Origin: Candidatus Latescibacterota bacterium
GTDB lineage: Bacteria > Krumholzibacteriota > Krumholzibacteriia > G020349025
NCBI GenBank assembly: GCA_020349025.1
Contig: CP070763.1
Span: 811,895 to 851,149 of the forward strand
Direction: 5' to 3'
DNA length: 39,255 nucleotides
The position numbers and the translations under genes were made by a program. This document shows, piece after piece, positions 28,273-37,701 of the stretch; the first letter of the stretch is position 1, and each line of letters begins with the position of its first letter. A model generated the notes under the pieces. That model was not told the origin of the DNA and did not search any database. It worked only from the letters and a program-made list of their open reading frames with translations.

Positions 28273-30366
28273 ATGGGACTCCGTTGGGTCGCAATCTGGA
28301 GCATCGCGGCGCTCGCGTGCGCGCTTCCGCTCGGCGCATTGGTGCCGATGCAATTCGCAATCCCCGCGTGTGCTGTGTTCCTGCTGCTCGGCTTGCTGCT
28401 GCTGCAACGCCTCGGTGCCAGACGCTACGCACGGATCGCGGAGCGTGTCCAAAGCGCCAAGGGAGTGCGCGCATCGAGCTCGCGCTTGCACTTCTGGAAT
28501 GACCCGGGAGCCAATCTCTCGAACCTGAGCTGGTCGTTGACCGCGGATCTCGAGGACGCCTACTTCAAGCTCATCCGTACGAACATCCAGCTTCTGGCGC
28601 TCAAGGAGCTCGGCAGCCACATCATCACTTCGCTCGATCGCGCGCGCACGATGCGCTCCGTGCTCGAGTACCTGCATCGGGGCGTCGGCTTCCCAGAGCA
28701 TGGATTGTTCACCTGGGATGCGGAGCGCGGAGTCTTCGAGGGGGGTGTCCGCAGGCGAATTGCGGCGGGGTTCGAGTGGGTCGACGAGCACTTCGCCTTG
28801 CCCGAGGTGACCGGTGTGCTCTCGCGCAGCCTGGCCGCGCGGCGCTCCTACCTCATCCGCGACGCAGACACACACGACCTCGGCGCCTTGCATGGGGACG
28901 TTCTCTTTCCAAGCAGCGACTTCAAGTCGTTCGTCATCGTGCCGCTTCTCAAGTCGGCGCGCGCAGGCAACATCTGGGAACGGAAGGGGTGTGTCGCCGA
29001 GCGCTGTCCGGCCTCGTCGGAGTTCACGATGCGCGACTGGGCCGACAAGTTCGCCAACGAGCCGGACCCGGAATTCTGGCAGGGCGGACGTTTCCGTTGC
29101 TGGAGCTGCACCGGGTTTCCGGTGCTCGGTTGCATCGTCGCCACCGACACGGGCCGCGACGTGGCGCTGTCGAAGGTCGACCGCATGATGCTGGAGACGC
29201 TGGCGCAAAACCTCTCAGCTGTGCTGGAGAACGCGCGTCTGTACGAGGAGCTGAAGCGTGAGGAGCGCTTTCGCGATCACGTCATCGGCGGGATGTCGAA
29301 CGGCCTCGTTTCCGTCGATCTGGACGGTTGCATCACGCTCGTGAACCAGGCGGCGGAACAGCTCTCCGGGTTCCGCGAAGCGGATGTCCGCGGGCGCCCG
29401 AGCAGTGAGCTGCTGCTGGAAAGATCGGGGCGCGACCCGTTGCGCGATGCATTGGAGGCGGATCGAAGCGTACGCGGCATGGAGGCAGTGCTCCGCACGG
29501 TTGAGGGAACGACCCTGCCGATCCAGCTCACCACGTCGCTGCTGCACGACGAAAGCGGGCGCATCTATGGAGCCATCGGTGAGTTTGCCGATCTCTCCGC
29601 CATCAAGGGGATGCAGACGCAGATTCGCAACCTCGACAAGTTGGCGGCACTTGGACGCTTCACTTCGAGCATCGCTCACGAGATCCGGAATCCTCTTGCC
29701 GGAATCAACGCCGGGATCGAGTACCTCGCCAAGAACATGCAGGGCGAGGATGCGCGCCATGCCGAGTTCATCACCGCGGAGGTCGCCCGGCTCGATCGCA
29801 TCATCAACGACCTGTTCACAGCCGGCCGTCCGCTCGAGCTCACGCTTCGCGACACGGATCCCGTGGAGCTGGTGGAGCGCAGCATCCGCACCCTGGAGCC
29901 GAGCTTCAGCGAACACGAAGTGGAGTGCGTGCGGCGCGCGCAGCCGCACCTGCCGGCGATCGCCCTCGATCCGGGGCGCATCGAGCAGGTGCTGATCAAT
30001 CTGATCCAGAACGCCGTGGAAGCGAGTCCTGCGGGTGCTGAGGTTGTGGTCGAGCAACGCATCGGCTCGAGCCAGCAACCCCATCTACCGAGCTCGAAGG
30101 GAGACAGCCTGATCATCAGTGTACGTGATCATGGTGAAGGCATGGCCGAGGAGGAGCGCGAGAAGATCTTCGAGCCCTTCTACACCACGAAAGCGCACGG
30201 AACAGGACTGGGTCTCTACATCTGCCATCACATCGTCGAAGGACACGGTGGGCAGATCGTCGTCGATAGTCGTCCCGGGCAGGGAAGCTGCTTCATGTTG
30301 TGCTTGCCGCTAGGACGGATCCTCATGGGAGGGGCCAGTGAAACCGCTGATCTTGCTCGTCGATGA
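28273..30366 (+). CDS. Membrane PAS/GAF sensor histidine kinase with Cys-rich insertion
   Basis: 697 residues. Two N-terminal hydrophobic helices (about 5-47) anchor it. A GAF-like domain follows (about 110-325) and contains an insertion with five cysteines: C240-x4-C245 and C276-x2-C279-x7-C287, where such domains rarely carry any, so a metal or Fe-S site or redox switch is plausible. A PAS domain lies at about 330-445 (MSNGLVSVDLDGCITLVNQAAEQLSGF). The kinase core has the phospho-acceptor H469 in FTSSIAHEIRNPLAGI, the N-box LINLIQNAVEAS, G1 VRDHGEGM, F-box FEPFYTTK and G2 HGTGLGLYI. Start: ATG at 28273, GAGGG about nine bases upstream; the frame from 28129 is not needed. The next gene, its regulator, overlaps it by 29 bases. 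Confidence 0.92.
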   Translation: MGLRWVAIWSIAALACALPLGALVPMQFAIPACAVFLLLGLLLLQRLGARRYARIAERVQSAKGVRASSSRLHFWNDPGANLSNLSWSLTADLEDAYFKLIRTNIQLLALKELGSHIITSLDRARTMRSVLEYLHRGVGFPEHGLFTWDAERGVFEGGVRRRIAAGFEWVDEHFALPEVTGVLSRSLAARRSYLIRDADTHDLGALHGDVLFPSSDFKSFVIVPLLKSARAGNIWERKGCVAERCPASSEFTMRDWADKFANEPDPEFWQGGRFRCWSCTGFPVLGCIVATDTGRDVALSKVDRMMLETLAQNLSAVLENARLYEELKREERFRDHVIGGMSNGLVSVDLDGCITLVNQAAEQLSGFREADVRGRPSSELLLERSGRDPLRDALEADRSVRGMEAVLRTVEGTTLPIQLTTSLLHDESGRIYGAIGEFADLSAIKGMQTQIRNLDKLAALGRFTSSIAHEIRNPLAGINAGIEYLAKNMQGEDARHAEFITAEVARLDRIINDLFTAGRPLELTLRDTDPVELVERSIRTLEPSFSEHEVECVRRAQPHLPAIALDPGRIEQVLINLIQNAVEASPAGAEVVVEQRIGSSQQPHLPSSKGDSLIISVRDHGEGMAEEEREKIFEPFYTTKAHGTGLGLYICHHIVEGHGGQIVVDSRPGQGSCFMLCLPLGRILMGGASETADLARR

Positions 30367-31894
30367 TCAGGAATCCATTCGGTATTTCCTGAGCAAGACC
30401 CTCATGGACGAGGGTTACGAGGTGCGTTCCGCCGCATCCGCCACCCAGGCCATGGAGGTCATCAACACCGAGATCCCCGATCTCGTGCTGCTCGATCTCA
30501 AGCTGCCCGATCGCAACGGGCTCGAGATCCTGGCCGAGCTCAAGGACGTGATCAACGAGATCTGCGTGATCATGATGACCGCGTTCGGGGACATCAAAAC
30601 GGCCGTCGAAGCCATGAAGCTCGGCGCCTACGACTACGTCAACAAGCCGATCAATCTCGAGCAACTGCTGTTCGTGATCGAGAAGGGGCTCAAGTCGCGC
30701 GAGCTGGCGCGCGAGCTCTTGCACCTGCGCCGCAAGCACAACCTCGATCCGGACACGACCGTGATTCCGAGTCAGAGTCCCTCCATGCAGGCGGTCTACA
30801 GGACCGTGGAGCAGGTGGCACGCAGCGACTCGACTACGGTGCTGATCGAAGGAGAGAGCGGCACGGGCAAGGACGTCATCGCGAACATGATCCACCAGAC
30901 GTCTGCGCGTCACAAAATGCCCTTCATGGAGATCAACTGTGCCTCGTTGCCGGAGGAGCTGCTGGAATCGGAGCTCTTCGGACACGAGAAGGGCGCGTTC
31001 ACCGACGCAAAGCACCAGAAGCTCGGGCTGCTGGAGCTGGCCAATCGCGGCACGTTGTTCCTGGACGAAATCGGCGAGATGAGCCTGACGATCCAGGTAA
31101 AGCTGTTGCGGGTGCTCGAGCGCATGAACTTCAAGCGCGTCGGTGGCACCAAGGACATCTCGGTGAACGTGCGCATCATCTCCGCCACGAATCGCAATCT
31201 GGCGCAAGCGGTGGAGGAGAAGACCTTCCGCGAGGACCTCTACTATCGCTTGAAGGTCGTGCCGATGTACATTCCACCGTTGCGCGAGCGCAAGGAAGAC
31301 ATCCTCGTGCTCTCGAAACACTTCCTCAACCTGTACAATCGGCAGTTCCACAAGCACTTCCAGACGATTTCCGATGGCTGTGCCGAGATCCTGCTCAACT
31401 ACAAGTGGCCCGGCAACATCCGCGAGCTCAAGAACATGCTCGAGCGAGTCGTGCTGCTCGAAGATGGGGACGTACTGCTGCCGGAGCATCTCCCGATCAC
31501 GAATCAGGTGGCGCAGAACAACCTCTCGGCGGTGCGACGGCTCGAGAACGCTCTGGCGCGGGCGATCCCGGAGGAGGGGATCGACTTCGACAAGCTCATC
31601 AGCGACGTCGAGGTGGACCTCATCGTCAAAGCGTCGCGGCAGTGCCACTGGAATCAGAGCCGGACTGCGGAGCTGCTGCAGATGAAGAGGGACAAGCTGC
31701 GCTACCGCATGAAGATCTACGAGATCGAGTCGGAGCGGAAACGTGGCCCCGGCCGCCCGAACCGCAACGAAATGCGCGCCGCGGCCGCCCCGGACTCGGG
31801 CAGCAACGGCGGCACCAAAAAGTCGAACGGGGGCTTCGAGTCGCACGAGTCGAGTGCCCACTCGGGCGGCGACGATCGCTCCGGCCAGTCTTGA
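30338..31894 (+). CDS. NtrC-family sigma-54 response regulator with GAFTDA loop and AT-hook-like tail
   Basis: Output partner of the overlapping kinase. 518 residues. Receiver domain 1-120 with phospho-acceptor D53 (LVLLDLKLPD), acidic D9-D10 and K103 (VNKP). AAA+ domain about 145-385: Walker A GESGTGKD (172-179), Walker B LFLDEIGEM (240-248), [19 protein letters not shown] and WPGNIRELKN. The sigma-54 contact loop is GAFTDA (219-224) rather than GAFTGA, a change at a residue that normally touches RpoN. A Fis-like helix-turn-helix lies at about 438-462 (NQSRTAELLQMKRDKLRYRM). The tail has KRGPGRPNR, an AT-hook-like motif, then Gly/Ser-rich low-complexity sequence. Start: GTG at 30338 with GGGAGGGG upstream. 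A terminator-like hairpin follows. Confidence 0.92.
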   Translation: MKPLILLVDDQESIRYFLSKTLMDEGYEVRSAASATQAMEVINTEIPDLVLLDLKLPDRNGLEILAELKDVINEICVIMMTAFGDIKTAVEAMKLGAYDYVNKPINLEQLLFVIEKGLKSRELARELLHLRRKHNLDPDTTVIPSQSPSMQAVYRTVEQVARSDSTTVLIEGESGTGKDVIANMIHQTSARHKMPFMEINCASLPEELLESELFGHEKGAFTDAKHQKLGLLELANRGTLFLDEIGEMSLTIQVKLLRVLERMNFKRVGGTKDISVNVRIISATNRNLAQAVEEKTFREDLYYRLKVVPMYIPPLRERKEDILVLSKHFLNLYNRQFHKHFQTISDGCAEILLNYKWPGNIRELKNMLERVVLLEDGDVLLPEHLPITNQVAQNNLSAVRRLENALARAIPEEGIDFDKLISDVEVDLIVKASRQCHWNQSRTAELLQMKRDKLRYRMKIYEIESERKRGPGRPNRNEMRAAAAPDSGSNGGTKKSNGGFESHESSAHSGGDDRSGQS

Positions 31895-31914
31895 GAGCTG
31901 CGGCTCTCGAATCC

Positions 31915-31946
31915 GGTGCGCCGCCGGTTGCAGCCGGCGGCGCACC
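31915..31946 (+). terminator. Terminator-like hairpin after the response regulator
   Basis: Perfect 13-base inverted repeat GGTGCGCCGCCGG / CCGGCGGCGCACC (31915-31927, 31934-31946) with a 6-base loop, 20 bases after the stop codon at 31894. Followed by CCTCCCTTCG, with no strong T-run. Confidence 0.6.
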
Positions 31947-32090
31947 CCTCCCTTCGCGGCTCGCGCACGTCATCTCGAGTTCATTCTGAGATCCTTGCGG
32001 TAGCCCGCAGCCCCTGCAGCGGCTTGCGGCTGCTCCGGACCCCACCTTCCGAAGCACCAGCGCACCTGCGCGGCCTGGCAGGCGCGCCCC

Positions 32091-32120
32091 TTTCCTTCGA
32101 CACCGGGGCGGCTCTATGCT
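32091..32120 (+). promoter_or_regulatory. Candidate promoter of the lptE-like/holA pair
   Basis: TATGCT (32115-32120), the same hexamer as in the gltA candidate promoter, with TTTCCT 18 bases upstream (32091-32096). The leader to the ATG at 32141 would be short but still includes the GGAGG ribosome site at 32131-32135. Confidence 0.35.
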
Positions 32121-32140
32121 GCAGCCGACTGGAGGTGTCG

Positions 32141-32647
32141 ATGGCACGCCTGTGGGGTCTCTTGTGCTGCGCCGTTCTGGTGGGCTGCAACTACAACACG
32201 ACCGGCCGCAGCGCGGGCAACGTCGGCAACATCTACATCCCGTTCTTTGCCGATGAGACCAGCGGCGAACGCGCGCCGGAGTTGGGGGTACGGCTCACCG
32301 AGATGCTCGTGATGGAGTTCATGAGCGACCAGGCGATCCGTGTCTATCAGGGAACTTCGGAACGCGACCTGGCGGACAAAGAGCTGATCGGGACGGTGAA
32401 ACGCCTCTCCGAGTCGATCCTCTCGCGCGCCCCGAACGAGACGGAGGAGGAGTACCGCGTCGTCGTGACCTGTTCCATCCAGTATTCGGATCTCGAGACG
32501 GGTGAGACGATCTGGCAGAACGGCAATGTCTTCGGTGACGGCAACTACCGCATCGAAGCGGGGGATGCCGGTTTCGCGGCGGCGCTGGAGGAGGCGCTGG
32601 AGGAGGTCGTCCAGAAGGTCCTCGACAAGACGATCCGCGCTTGGTGA
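32141..32647 (+). CDS. lptE: LptE-like LPS-assembly lipoprotein
   Basis: 168 residues. A short signal peptide (MARLWGLLCCAVLVGC) ends in a lipobox with C16 as the lipidated cysteine. The mature part, GNIYIPFFADETSGERAPELGVRLTEMLVMEFMSD, then beta-rich VVVTCSIQYSDLETGETIWQNGNVFGDGNYRIEAG and a C-terminal helix (LEEALEEVVQKVLDKTI), fits the LptE family, which plugs the LptD pore and helps insert lipopolysaccharide in the outer membrane. The position directly before holA is the same as in many Proteobacteria (lptE-holA) and supports the call. Sequence similarity in this family is low, so the name rests on lipoprotein nature, size and synteny. Start: ATG at 32141, GGAGG five bases upstream. Confidence 0.75.
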   Translation: MARLWGLLCCAVLVGCNYNTTGRSAGNVGNIYIPFFADETSGERAPELGVRLTEMLVMEFMSDQAIRVYQGTSERDLADKELIGTVKRLSESILSRAPNETEEEYRVVVTCSIQYSDLETGETIWQNGNVFGDGNYRIEAGDAGFAAALEEALEEVVQKVLDKTIRAW

Positions 32648-32743
32648 AGCCGTGGCGGTGATGCCGCCGCCCGAGGGCTGTGGATCAAGTGGCGATTCGC
32701 GATCGAGATACGCGTCAGGGATGCGCCGCAGCAGGAGTTCCAC

Positions 32744-33787
32744 GTGGCAAGTCGTTCTCGCAGAAAGGGCTACAGTCTCGATGCGTTGCGGCGCGACGCG
32801 GGCGCCGGGAAGCTGGAGCCCGTGTACGCGATCCTTGGTGCGGAGCCGCTTCTGGCCGAAGAGGCGGTGGAGATCCTCGTCGCGGCGAGCGTTGCCGACG
32901 AGGGGCGCGATTTCAATCTCAACGTCTACTCGGGCGACGACGAGGCCGGGCGCAGCTTCCTCGCGCAGGCGCGCAGCTTCCCCTTCATGTCGGATCGACG
33001 CGCCGTCGTCGTCCGGCGCTTCGAGAAGATGTCGTTCCGCGACGCGCGAGCCGAGGCGGCTCTCCTCGAGTACCTGGAGGACCCGCCGCGCAGCACCGTC
33101 CTGGTGCTCGTTGCCACCAAGCTCGACCGGCGCTTGCGCCTGACGCAGGCGATCGAGAAGAAAGCGTGCGTCGTAGACGCCGAGGCGCTTGCGGATGCCG
33201 CGCTGCCGGAATGGGTGTCGGCGCGCTTCGCTGCGGCAAAGCTCGAGGCCGCACCGCGCGCCTGCATGCTCCTCGTGCAGCTGGTGGGGACCTCGCTCCT
33301 CGACCTGCGCAACGAGGTGGACAAGGTGGTCGTTCGCTTTGCCGGCGCCGGGCGGGTGGGTGAGGAGGAGATCATGGACACGGTGGGGCGCTACCGCCAG
33401 GAGGAGGTGTGGGCGATCAACCGAGCTTTCCGCGCCGACAACCCGGGAGGGTTTCTCCAGGCACTGGCACGCGTTCTCGAGGCCGAGGACGAGCCGATCC
33501 GGGTGGCCGCCGTTCTCGCGCGTCAGGTGAGCAATCTCCTGCGTCTGAAGCTCCTCGAGGACAGGGGAGTACGGCGCCCCGCGGATCTCGCACGTCGCAT
33601 GGGGTTGCCTCCCTTCGCGGTGCAGGACCTCTCGGCGCAGGCGGGCACCTTCAGCAAGAAGCAACTGGCGCTCTGGCTGCGCAACCTGCAGCAGGCGGAC
33701 GTGCAGATGAAGTCGATCCGCTTGCCCCAACGCTGGGTTCTCGAGCGTGCGCTTCTGAACTCCTTCATGGGGCAGGAGCTCGCGTGA
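32744..33787 (+). CDS. holA: DNA polymerase III delta subunit
   Basis: Clamp-loader subunit that opens the beta sliding clamp during replication. 347 residues, the usual length. N-terminus LEPVYAILGAEPLLAEEAVEIL and FNLNVYSGDDEAGRSFLAQARSFPFMSDRRAVVVR match the family's beta-interacting domain; DLRNEVDKVVVRFAG, VWAINRAFRADNPGGFLQALARVLEAEDEPIRVAAVLARQVSNLLRLK and the C-terminal collar helices follow. Start: GTG at 32744 with GGAG upstream, 96 bases after lptE; there is no hairpin between, so co-transcription is likely. It converges on degP with an 18-base gap. Confidence 0.93.
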   Translation: MASRSRRKGYSLDALRRDAGAGKLEPVYAILGAEPLLAEEAVEILVAASVADEGRDFNLNVYSGDDEAGRSFLAQARSFPFMSDRRAVVVRRFEKMSFRDARAEAALLEYLEDPPRSTVLVLVATKLDRRLRLTQAIEKKACVVDAEALADAALPEWVSARFAAAKLEAAPRACMLLVQLVGTSLLDLRNEVDKVVVRFAGAGRVGEEEIMDTVGRYRQEEVWAINRAFRADNPGGFLQALARVLEAEDEPIRVAAVLARQVSNLLRLKLLEDRGVRRPADLARRMGLPPFAVQDLSAQAGTFSKKQLALWLRNLQQADVQMKSIRLPQRWVLERALLNSFMGQELA

Positions 33788-33805
33788 TGCAGGCGGTGTG
33801 GTTGG

Positions 33806-35368
33806 TCAGGAGGGACGATCGAGCCGGATCGTCAACGACCGCGACCCGCGTTTGATGCGGAGGTCGAGAGCGCGGTCACTCGGAAGTCGATCGACAATCT
33901 CCTCGAACTCTTGCAGCGATTGCACGCGACGGCGATTGACCGAACGGATCACATCTCCAATCTCCAGCCCCGCTTCATCCGCCAGGCTGTTGCGTTCGAC
34001 GCGCACGACGACCACGCCTTCGAGGCTGGGATTCAGGTCGTAGCGCATCAGCATGTCGGGTGTGATCTCGGCCAGTTCGAAGCCCAGCTCGTCCTCGCGC
34101 AAGACTTCCGGTGCCTGCGGTGGCTGCGGTGCCTGGCCGCGCACCTCTGCCAGGATCTCCTCGGTGAGCTCGCCCAGCTCTGCCTCGACGGTGCGGTTGC
34201 GACCATCGCGAAGGATGTCAAGCTCCACCGTTTGGCCCGGGCGCGAGAGCGAGACACGGTTGCGGAAGCCCGCCACACGCTCCGTGGCGGCTCCATCCAT
34301 TGCCATGACGACGTCGCCCTCGCGCAAGCCGGCCCGATCCGCCGGGCCGCCGTCGTGGACCTGGAAGATCTCCACGCCCTCGGGCCGCGCCAGGCCCAGG
34401 TCGCGGGCCAGCTCCGGGGTGACGTCGCGGATCGTGACGCCGAGCCAGGCGCGCGTCACCTTGCCGTCGCGCAGAAGCCGGTCGATGATGCTGCTCGCGA
34501 AGGTGATCGGGATCGCGAAGCTGACCCCCTGGTTGCCACCGTTGCGAGTCGCAATCGCCGTGTTGATGCCGACCACTTTGCCCTCGAGGTTGACGAGCGG
34601 ACCGCCGCTGTTGCCGGGATTGATGGCGGCGTCCGTTTGCAGGAACTCCTCGTAGTCGGCCAGGCCGACGTTGCCACGTCCTTTGGCGCTGATGATCCCG
34701 ACCGTGACCGTGTGCTCGAGCACACTCCGAAACGGACTGCCGATCGCCACGACCCAGTCGCCGACGCGGATGCCGTCGGAGTTCCCCAGCCGCAAGGTCG
34801 GTAGACCGGATGCGTCGATACGCAGCACCGCAACGTCGGTCCCCGGGTCGCGCCCCACGATCTCGGCGGTGAACTCACGACCATCTTTGAGGCGCACCGT
34901 CAGCTCTTCCGCTCCGTCGACCACGTGGTTGTTGGTGACAACGATCCCCTCGGAGTCGATGATGAAGCCGGAGCCGTGTCCCTGGATCCGCGGAGCATCG
35001 TCGCGCGGCCGCAGAAAACGGTGGAAGAAGTTCTCCTCGCCCTCGAAGCTCTTCTCGCTGAACACCGTGACGACGGCGGGCGTCACCCGTTCGGCGACAT
35101 CGGCGAAGCTGAACATGCCGCTCGAGCTCTGCGCGGGGAAGCGGGAGGAGGAGCCGCGGGGCGCCGGTGGGTCCTGCGTCTGCAGCGCCAGCTGAAGCGT
35201 GCCGCGATCCTCGTCCGCCGCGAGCGGCTGGTGCGACGCACGTAGGGAGGGGGCTCGTCCCGCCCCAACCGGACCCGGGCTGAGCCGGATGCCCGTGATG
35301 ACTCCGACAGTCATTGCGGCGAGGATGGCGCCGGCCAAGAGGATACGAGAGCGGGTCTTCGAGGCCAT
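33806..35368 (-). CDS. degP: DegP/HtrA-type periplasmic serine protease (Do family)
   Basis: Envelope protein quality control protease. 520 residues: an N-terminal signal anchor ([20 protein letters not shown]), a Pro/Ser-rich linker, the trypsin-like domain with catalytic H148 (TNNHVVDG), D178 (DPGTDVAVL) and S254 ([11 protein letters not shown]), and two PDZ domains (about 285-370 and 415-515; [13 protein letters not shown] and [14 protein letters not shown] carry the typical loops). The signal segment lacks a clear cleavage site, so it may stay membrane-anchored as in DegS. The frame runs upstream to 36571, but GGAGG stands right before the ATG at 35368 and the upstream part overlaps the divergent gene, so the shorter start is right. 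A TGATACAAT extended -10 element lies upstream at 35517-35509. Confidence 0.93.
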   Translation of the reverse strand: MASKTRSRILLAGAILAAMTVGVITGIRLSPGPVGAGRAPSLRASHQPLAADEDRGTLQLALQTQDPPAPRGSSSRFPAQSSSGMFSFADVAERVTPAVVTVFSEKSFEGEENFFHRFLRPRDDAPRIQGHGSGFIIDSEGIVVTNNHVVDGAEELTVRLKDGREFTAEIVGRDPGTDVAVLRIDASGLPTLRLGNSDGIRVGDWVVAIGSPFRSVLEHTVTVGIISAKGRGNVGLADYEEFLQTDAAINPGNSGGPLVNLEGKVVGINTAIATRNGGNQGVSFAIPITFASSIIDRLLRDGKVTRAWLGVTIRDVTPELARDLGLARPEGVEIFQVHDGGPADRAGLREGDVVMAMDGAATERVAGFRNRVSLSRPGQTVELDILRDGRNRTVEAELGELTEEILAEVRGQAPQPPQAPEVLREDELGFELAEITPDMLMRYDLNPSLEGVVVVRVERNSLADEAGLEIGDVIRSVNRRRVQSLQEFEEIVDRLPSDRALDLRIKRGSRSLTIRLDRPS

Positions 35369-35746
35369 CGGCACACCTCCGGAGAGAAACCGTCTCGCCC
35401 CTCGACTCGCTGGCGCGCAGACCGGGCGAGAGCGAGAACGGCCCGGACGACCGCAAACGAGACCAGTGAGCGCCGGTGAATTCCGTCTCGAGCGGGCCGT
35501 ACCGGGCCATTGTATCACTGGAACACCCGGGCCGGCGGGGAGTTCCCATCGGCCCCCGAGCGTCGAGATTCGAGCCATCCGGGCGCGATCTCGCGTCCCG
35601 CTGCATTGAGGCTTCGCTTCTCCCGGGGAGTTTGGAGGCGAAACCTGCCCCATCGGGGCCACGCGGACCTTGAAACGCGGGTTGCCACGCATCTGGGGCG
35701 CCTCGGTGCGCCTGGGCTTGCGCCTCGGGTTCGTGCATCGCATGAG
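35369..35746. other. Intergenic region between divergent degP and heparinase-family genes
   Basis: 378 bases. It contains the TGATACAAT element that could drive degP with a leader of about 134 bases. No ribosome-site-preceded start for the plus-strand gene is obvious, and the frame of the heparinase-family gene stays open to 35510, so part of this stretch could be coding if that gene starts earlier. Confidence 0.5.
35509..35517 (-). promoter_or_regulatory. Extended -10 candidate promoter of degP
   Basis: TGATACAAT on the minus strand (35517-35509) is TG-n-TACAAT. I see no good -35 at 16-18 bases upstream, as is allowed for extended -10 promoters. A stress-sigma promoter elsewhere in the long leader cannot be excluded. 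Confidence 0.35.
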
Positions 35747-37588
35747 ATGGAGCCTGCAAGTGAGCTGCTGGAGAGTGGCTTGAGAGCTCCAAGGCCGAAC
35801 CCGAGGCGGTACTTCGAGACCGTTCGCCGGCTGCAGCCGGAGCAGGTGCGTCACCAGATCTCGCGTCGGATGCGCGGGCTGTGGCTGCGTTCGACGCCAA
35901 CCCAGGTCCCGCGGCCGCTCCCCGAGTCGCCGGGGTGGGGTCTGTGCGCACGGCGCTGTCGGGTGCCGGCGGACACACGCGTTCTCGAAGGACGTTTTCT
36001 CGTCTGGGGTGTCGAACGCCAGCTGGATCTCGAAAAGGCGTGGCTCGCTCGCGACGCCGGAGCGTCCTGGACCTACCCGGTGCACTACTTCGACTACCTG
36101 CCAGCGCTCGCGGATCGCGGCTGTGAAGAGGAAGAGGTGGCGGCCGCCGTCTGCGCCCTCGTGCGCCGTTGGATCGTGTCCCATCCAGCCGGCACCGAGG
36201 TAGCCTGGGACCCGTACCCGACCGCTTTGCGCATCGTGAATTGGCTCGACGTCGCACACACCTTGGGTGAGCGCGCTACGCCGGAGTGGCGCGCCGAGGT
36301 TCTGGGCAGTGTCTATGTGCAGGCGAGTTGGCTGCGTCGCCGTCTCGAGCGCCATCTCCTGGGGACGCACCTCCTGAAGAACGCCAAGGCGCTCTTGATC
36401 GCGGGCGCGCCCTTCAGCGACACGGAAGCGAAGCGCTGGCGTCGTGAAGCGGAGGCGCTGGTTGTCCGCGAGCTGCAGGCGCAAATCCACGCCGAGGGTT
36501 CGCACATCGAGCCGAGCATCATGTACCACTGCATGGCGCTCGAAGACGTGCTCGACCTGCTGAACTTCCAAGGCGCGGCCAGCGCGAGGCTCTGCGAGTC
36601 ACTGACCGAGGCGGCGCGCAAGATGCTCCACTACGCGGTCTGCGTGCAAACGCCGAGTGGCGGCTACCCGCTCCTGGGGGACGCGTGGGAGGGCGGAGCA
36701 CAGACTCCGCAGGCTCTGGCCGCGTACGGGCAACGACTCGGCCTCGAAGCGCGCGAGCGCTCTTGGCAACACGCGCGCCGGCACGACGAGTCGACGGCAG
36801 GAGGCAGGGGCGCCGGGAACCGGCTCGAAGTGGCGACGGCGGGGGAGGGCGCCCTGTCTCATTTCGCCGGTGCGGGCATCGTGGTGTGGCGCGACGCGCG
36901 CTGCTACCTGCTCGCCGACGTGGGCGGCGTCGGTCCGCCCCATCTTCCGGGTCACGGTCACTGTGATTCGCTGTCGTTCGAGCTCTGGATCGATGGCCGC
37001 GCGTTCATCGTCGACTCCGGCACGTGGACGTACGAGCCGGGGGACGCTCGACACGCTTGCCGCTCCACTGCAGCGCACAACACGTTGCAGCTGGACGGGC
37101 GCGAGCAGCACGAGATCTGGGCCGCGTTCCGCGTCGGTCGCCGGTCGCGCGTGAGCGCAGAGACGCAAGCACACGACGCCGTCGAATCGGAGCTCGTGCC
37201 CTGGTTCGACAGGCGCCTGCGGATTCGTCGCCGCTTCGCGTTCGGGGCCGCACGCGTCCGGATCGAAGACCGAGTCGAGGGGAGGGGGAGGCATCGCGTC
37301 GTGAGCCGGCTGCACCTGCACCCCGATTGTGAGGCGACGATCGAAGACGCGACCCTGCGCGTGCGCCGCGGCGGCGCGCGCGTCGAGATCGCCTGGAGCT
37401 CTCTCGAATCGCGAACGTCACCGCGCTACGAGCTGGTTGCCGCGAGCGAGTCGGGAAGTCGCTTCGCAGCCGAGGCCGGCAAGCCGCAGCCGAACGCGAT
37501 CCTGCGTTCGACGTGGGATGGTGAGCTCCCGTACACTGCCGTTGTTGAGATTCGCGCCCTCGAGCCGGCGGCAGGCGCGAGCGAGTGA
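35747..37588 (+). CDS. Heparinase II/III family polysaccharide lyase-like protein
   Basis: 613 residues. The N-terminal half is an all-helical (alpha/alpha toroid) domain: [58 protein letters not shown]. The C-terminal half is the beta-sheet heparinase II/III-like domain with [30 protein letters not shown], its hallmark, where the His residues of GHGH and Y of the helical half (IMYH) are likely catalytic. Members cleave uronate-containing polysaccharides or take part in making them; bacterial genes of this type often sit in exopolysaccharide clusters. No signal peptide is visible. Start is uncertain: ATG 35747 has no Shine-Dalgarno, TTG at 35780 has GGAGAG four bases upstream, and the frame is open to 35510. 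Confidence 0.85.
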   Translation: MEPASELLESGLRAPRPNPRRYFETVRRLQPEQVRHQISRRMRGLWLRSTPTQVPRPLPESPGWGLCARRCRVPADTRVLEGRFLVWGVERQLDLEKAWLARDAGASWTYPVHYFDYLPALADRGCEEEEVAAAVCALVRRWIVSHPAGTEVAWDPYPTALRIVNWLDVAHTLGERATPEWRAEVLGSVYVQASWLRRRLERHLLGTHLLKNAKALLIAGAPFSDTEAKRWRREAEALVVRELQAQIHAEGSHIEPSIMYHCMALEDVLDLLNFQGAASARLCESLTEAARKMLHYAVCVQTPSGGYPLLGDAWEGGAQTPQALAAYGQRLGLEARERSWQHARRHDESTAGGRGAGNRLEVATAGEGALSHFAGAGIVVWRDARCYLLADVGGVGPPHLPGHGHCDSLSFELWIDGRAFIVDSGTWTYEPGDARHACRSTAAHNTLQLDGREQHEIWAAFRVGRRSRVSAETQAHDAVESELVPWFDRRLRIRRRFAFGAARVRIEDRVEGRGRHRVVSRLHLHPDCEATIEDATLRVRRGGARVEIAWSSLESRTSPRYELVAASESGSRFAAEAGKPQPNAILRSTWDGELPYTAVVEIRALEPAAGASE

Positions 37589-37701
37589 AGCATTCACGAG
37601 CTCCGCCCATCCGTGGCTGGGTTCGCCGGGCGACTCGAGTCATCGTCGCCTCCGCCCTGCGGGGCTCAACCGACCCTCGATACGACGTTCGATCCGCCAG
37701 C

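Noticed and set aside
30323..31945. Minus-strand frame of 540 codons opposite the response regulator
   Set aside because: Shadow of the NtrC-type gene, whose receiver, AAA+ and HTH motifs are complete.
32114..33730. Minus-strand frame of 538 codons opposite lptE and holA
   Set aside because: It is antisense to both supported genes and has no recognisable domain.
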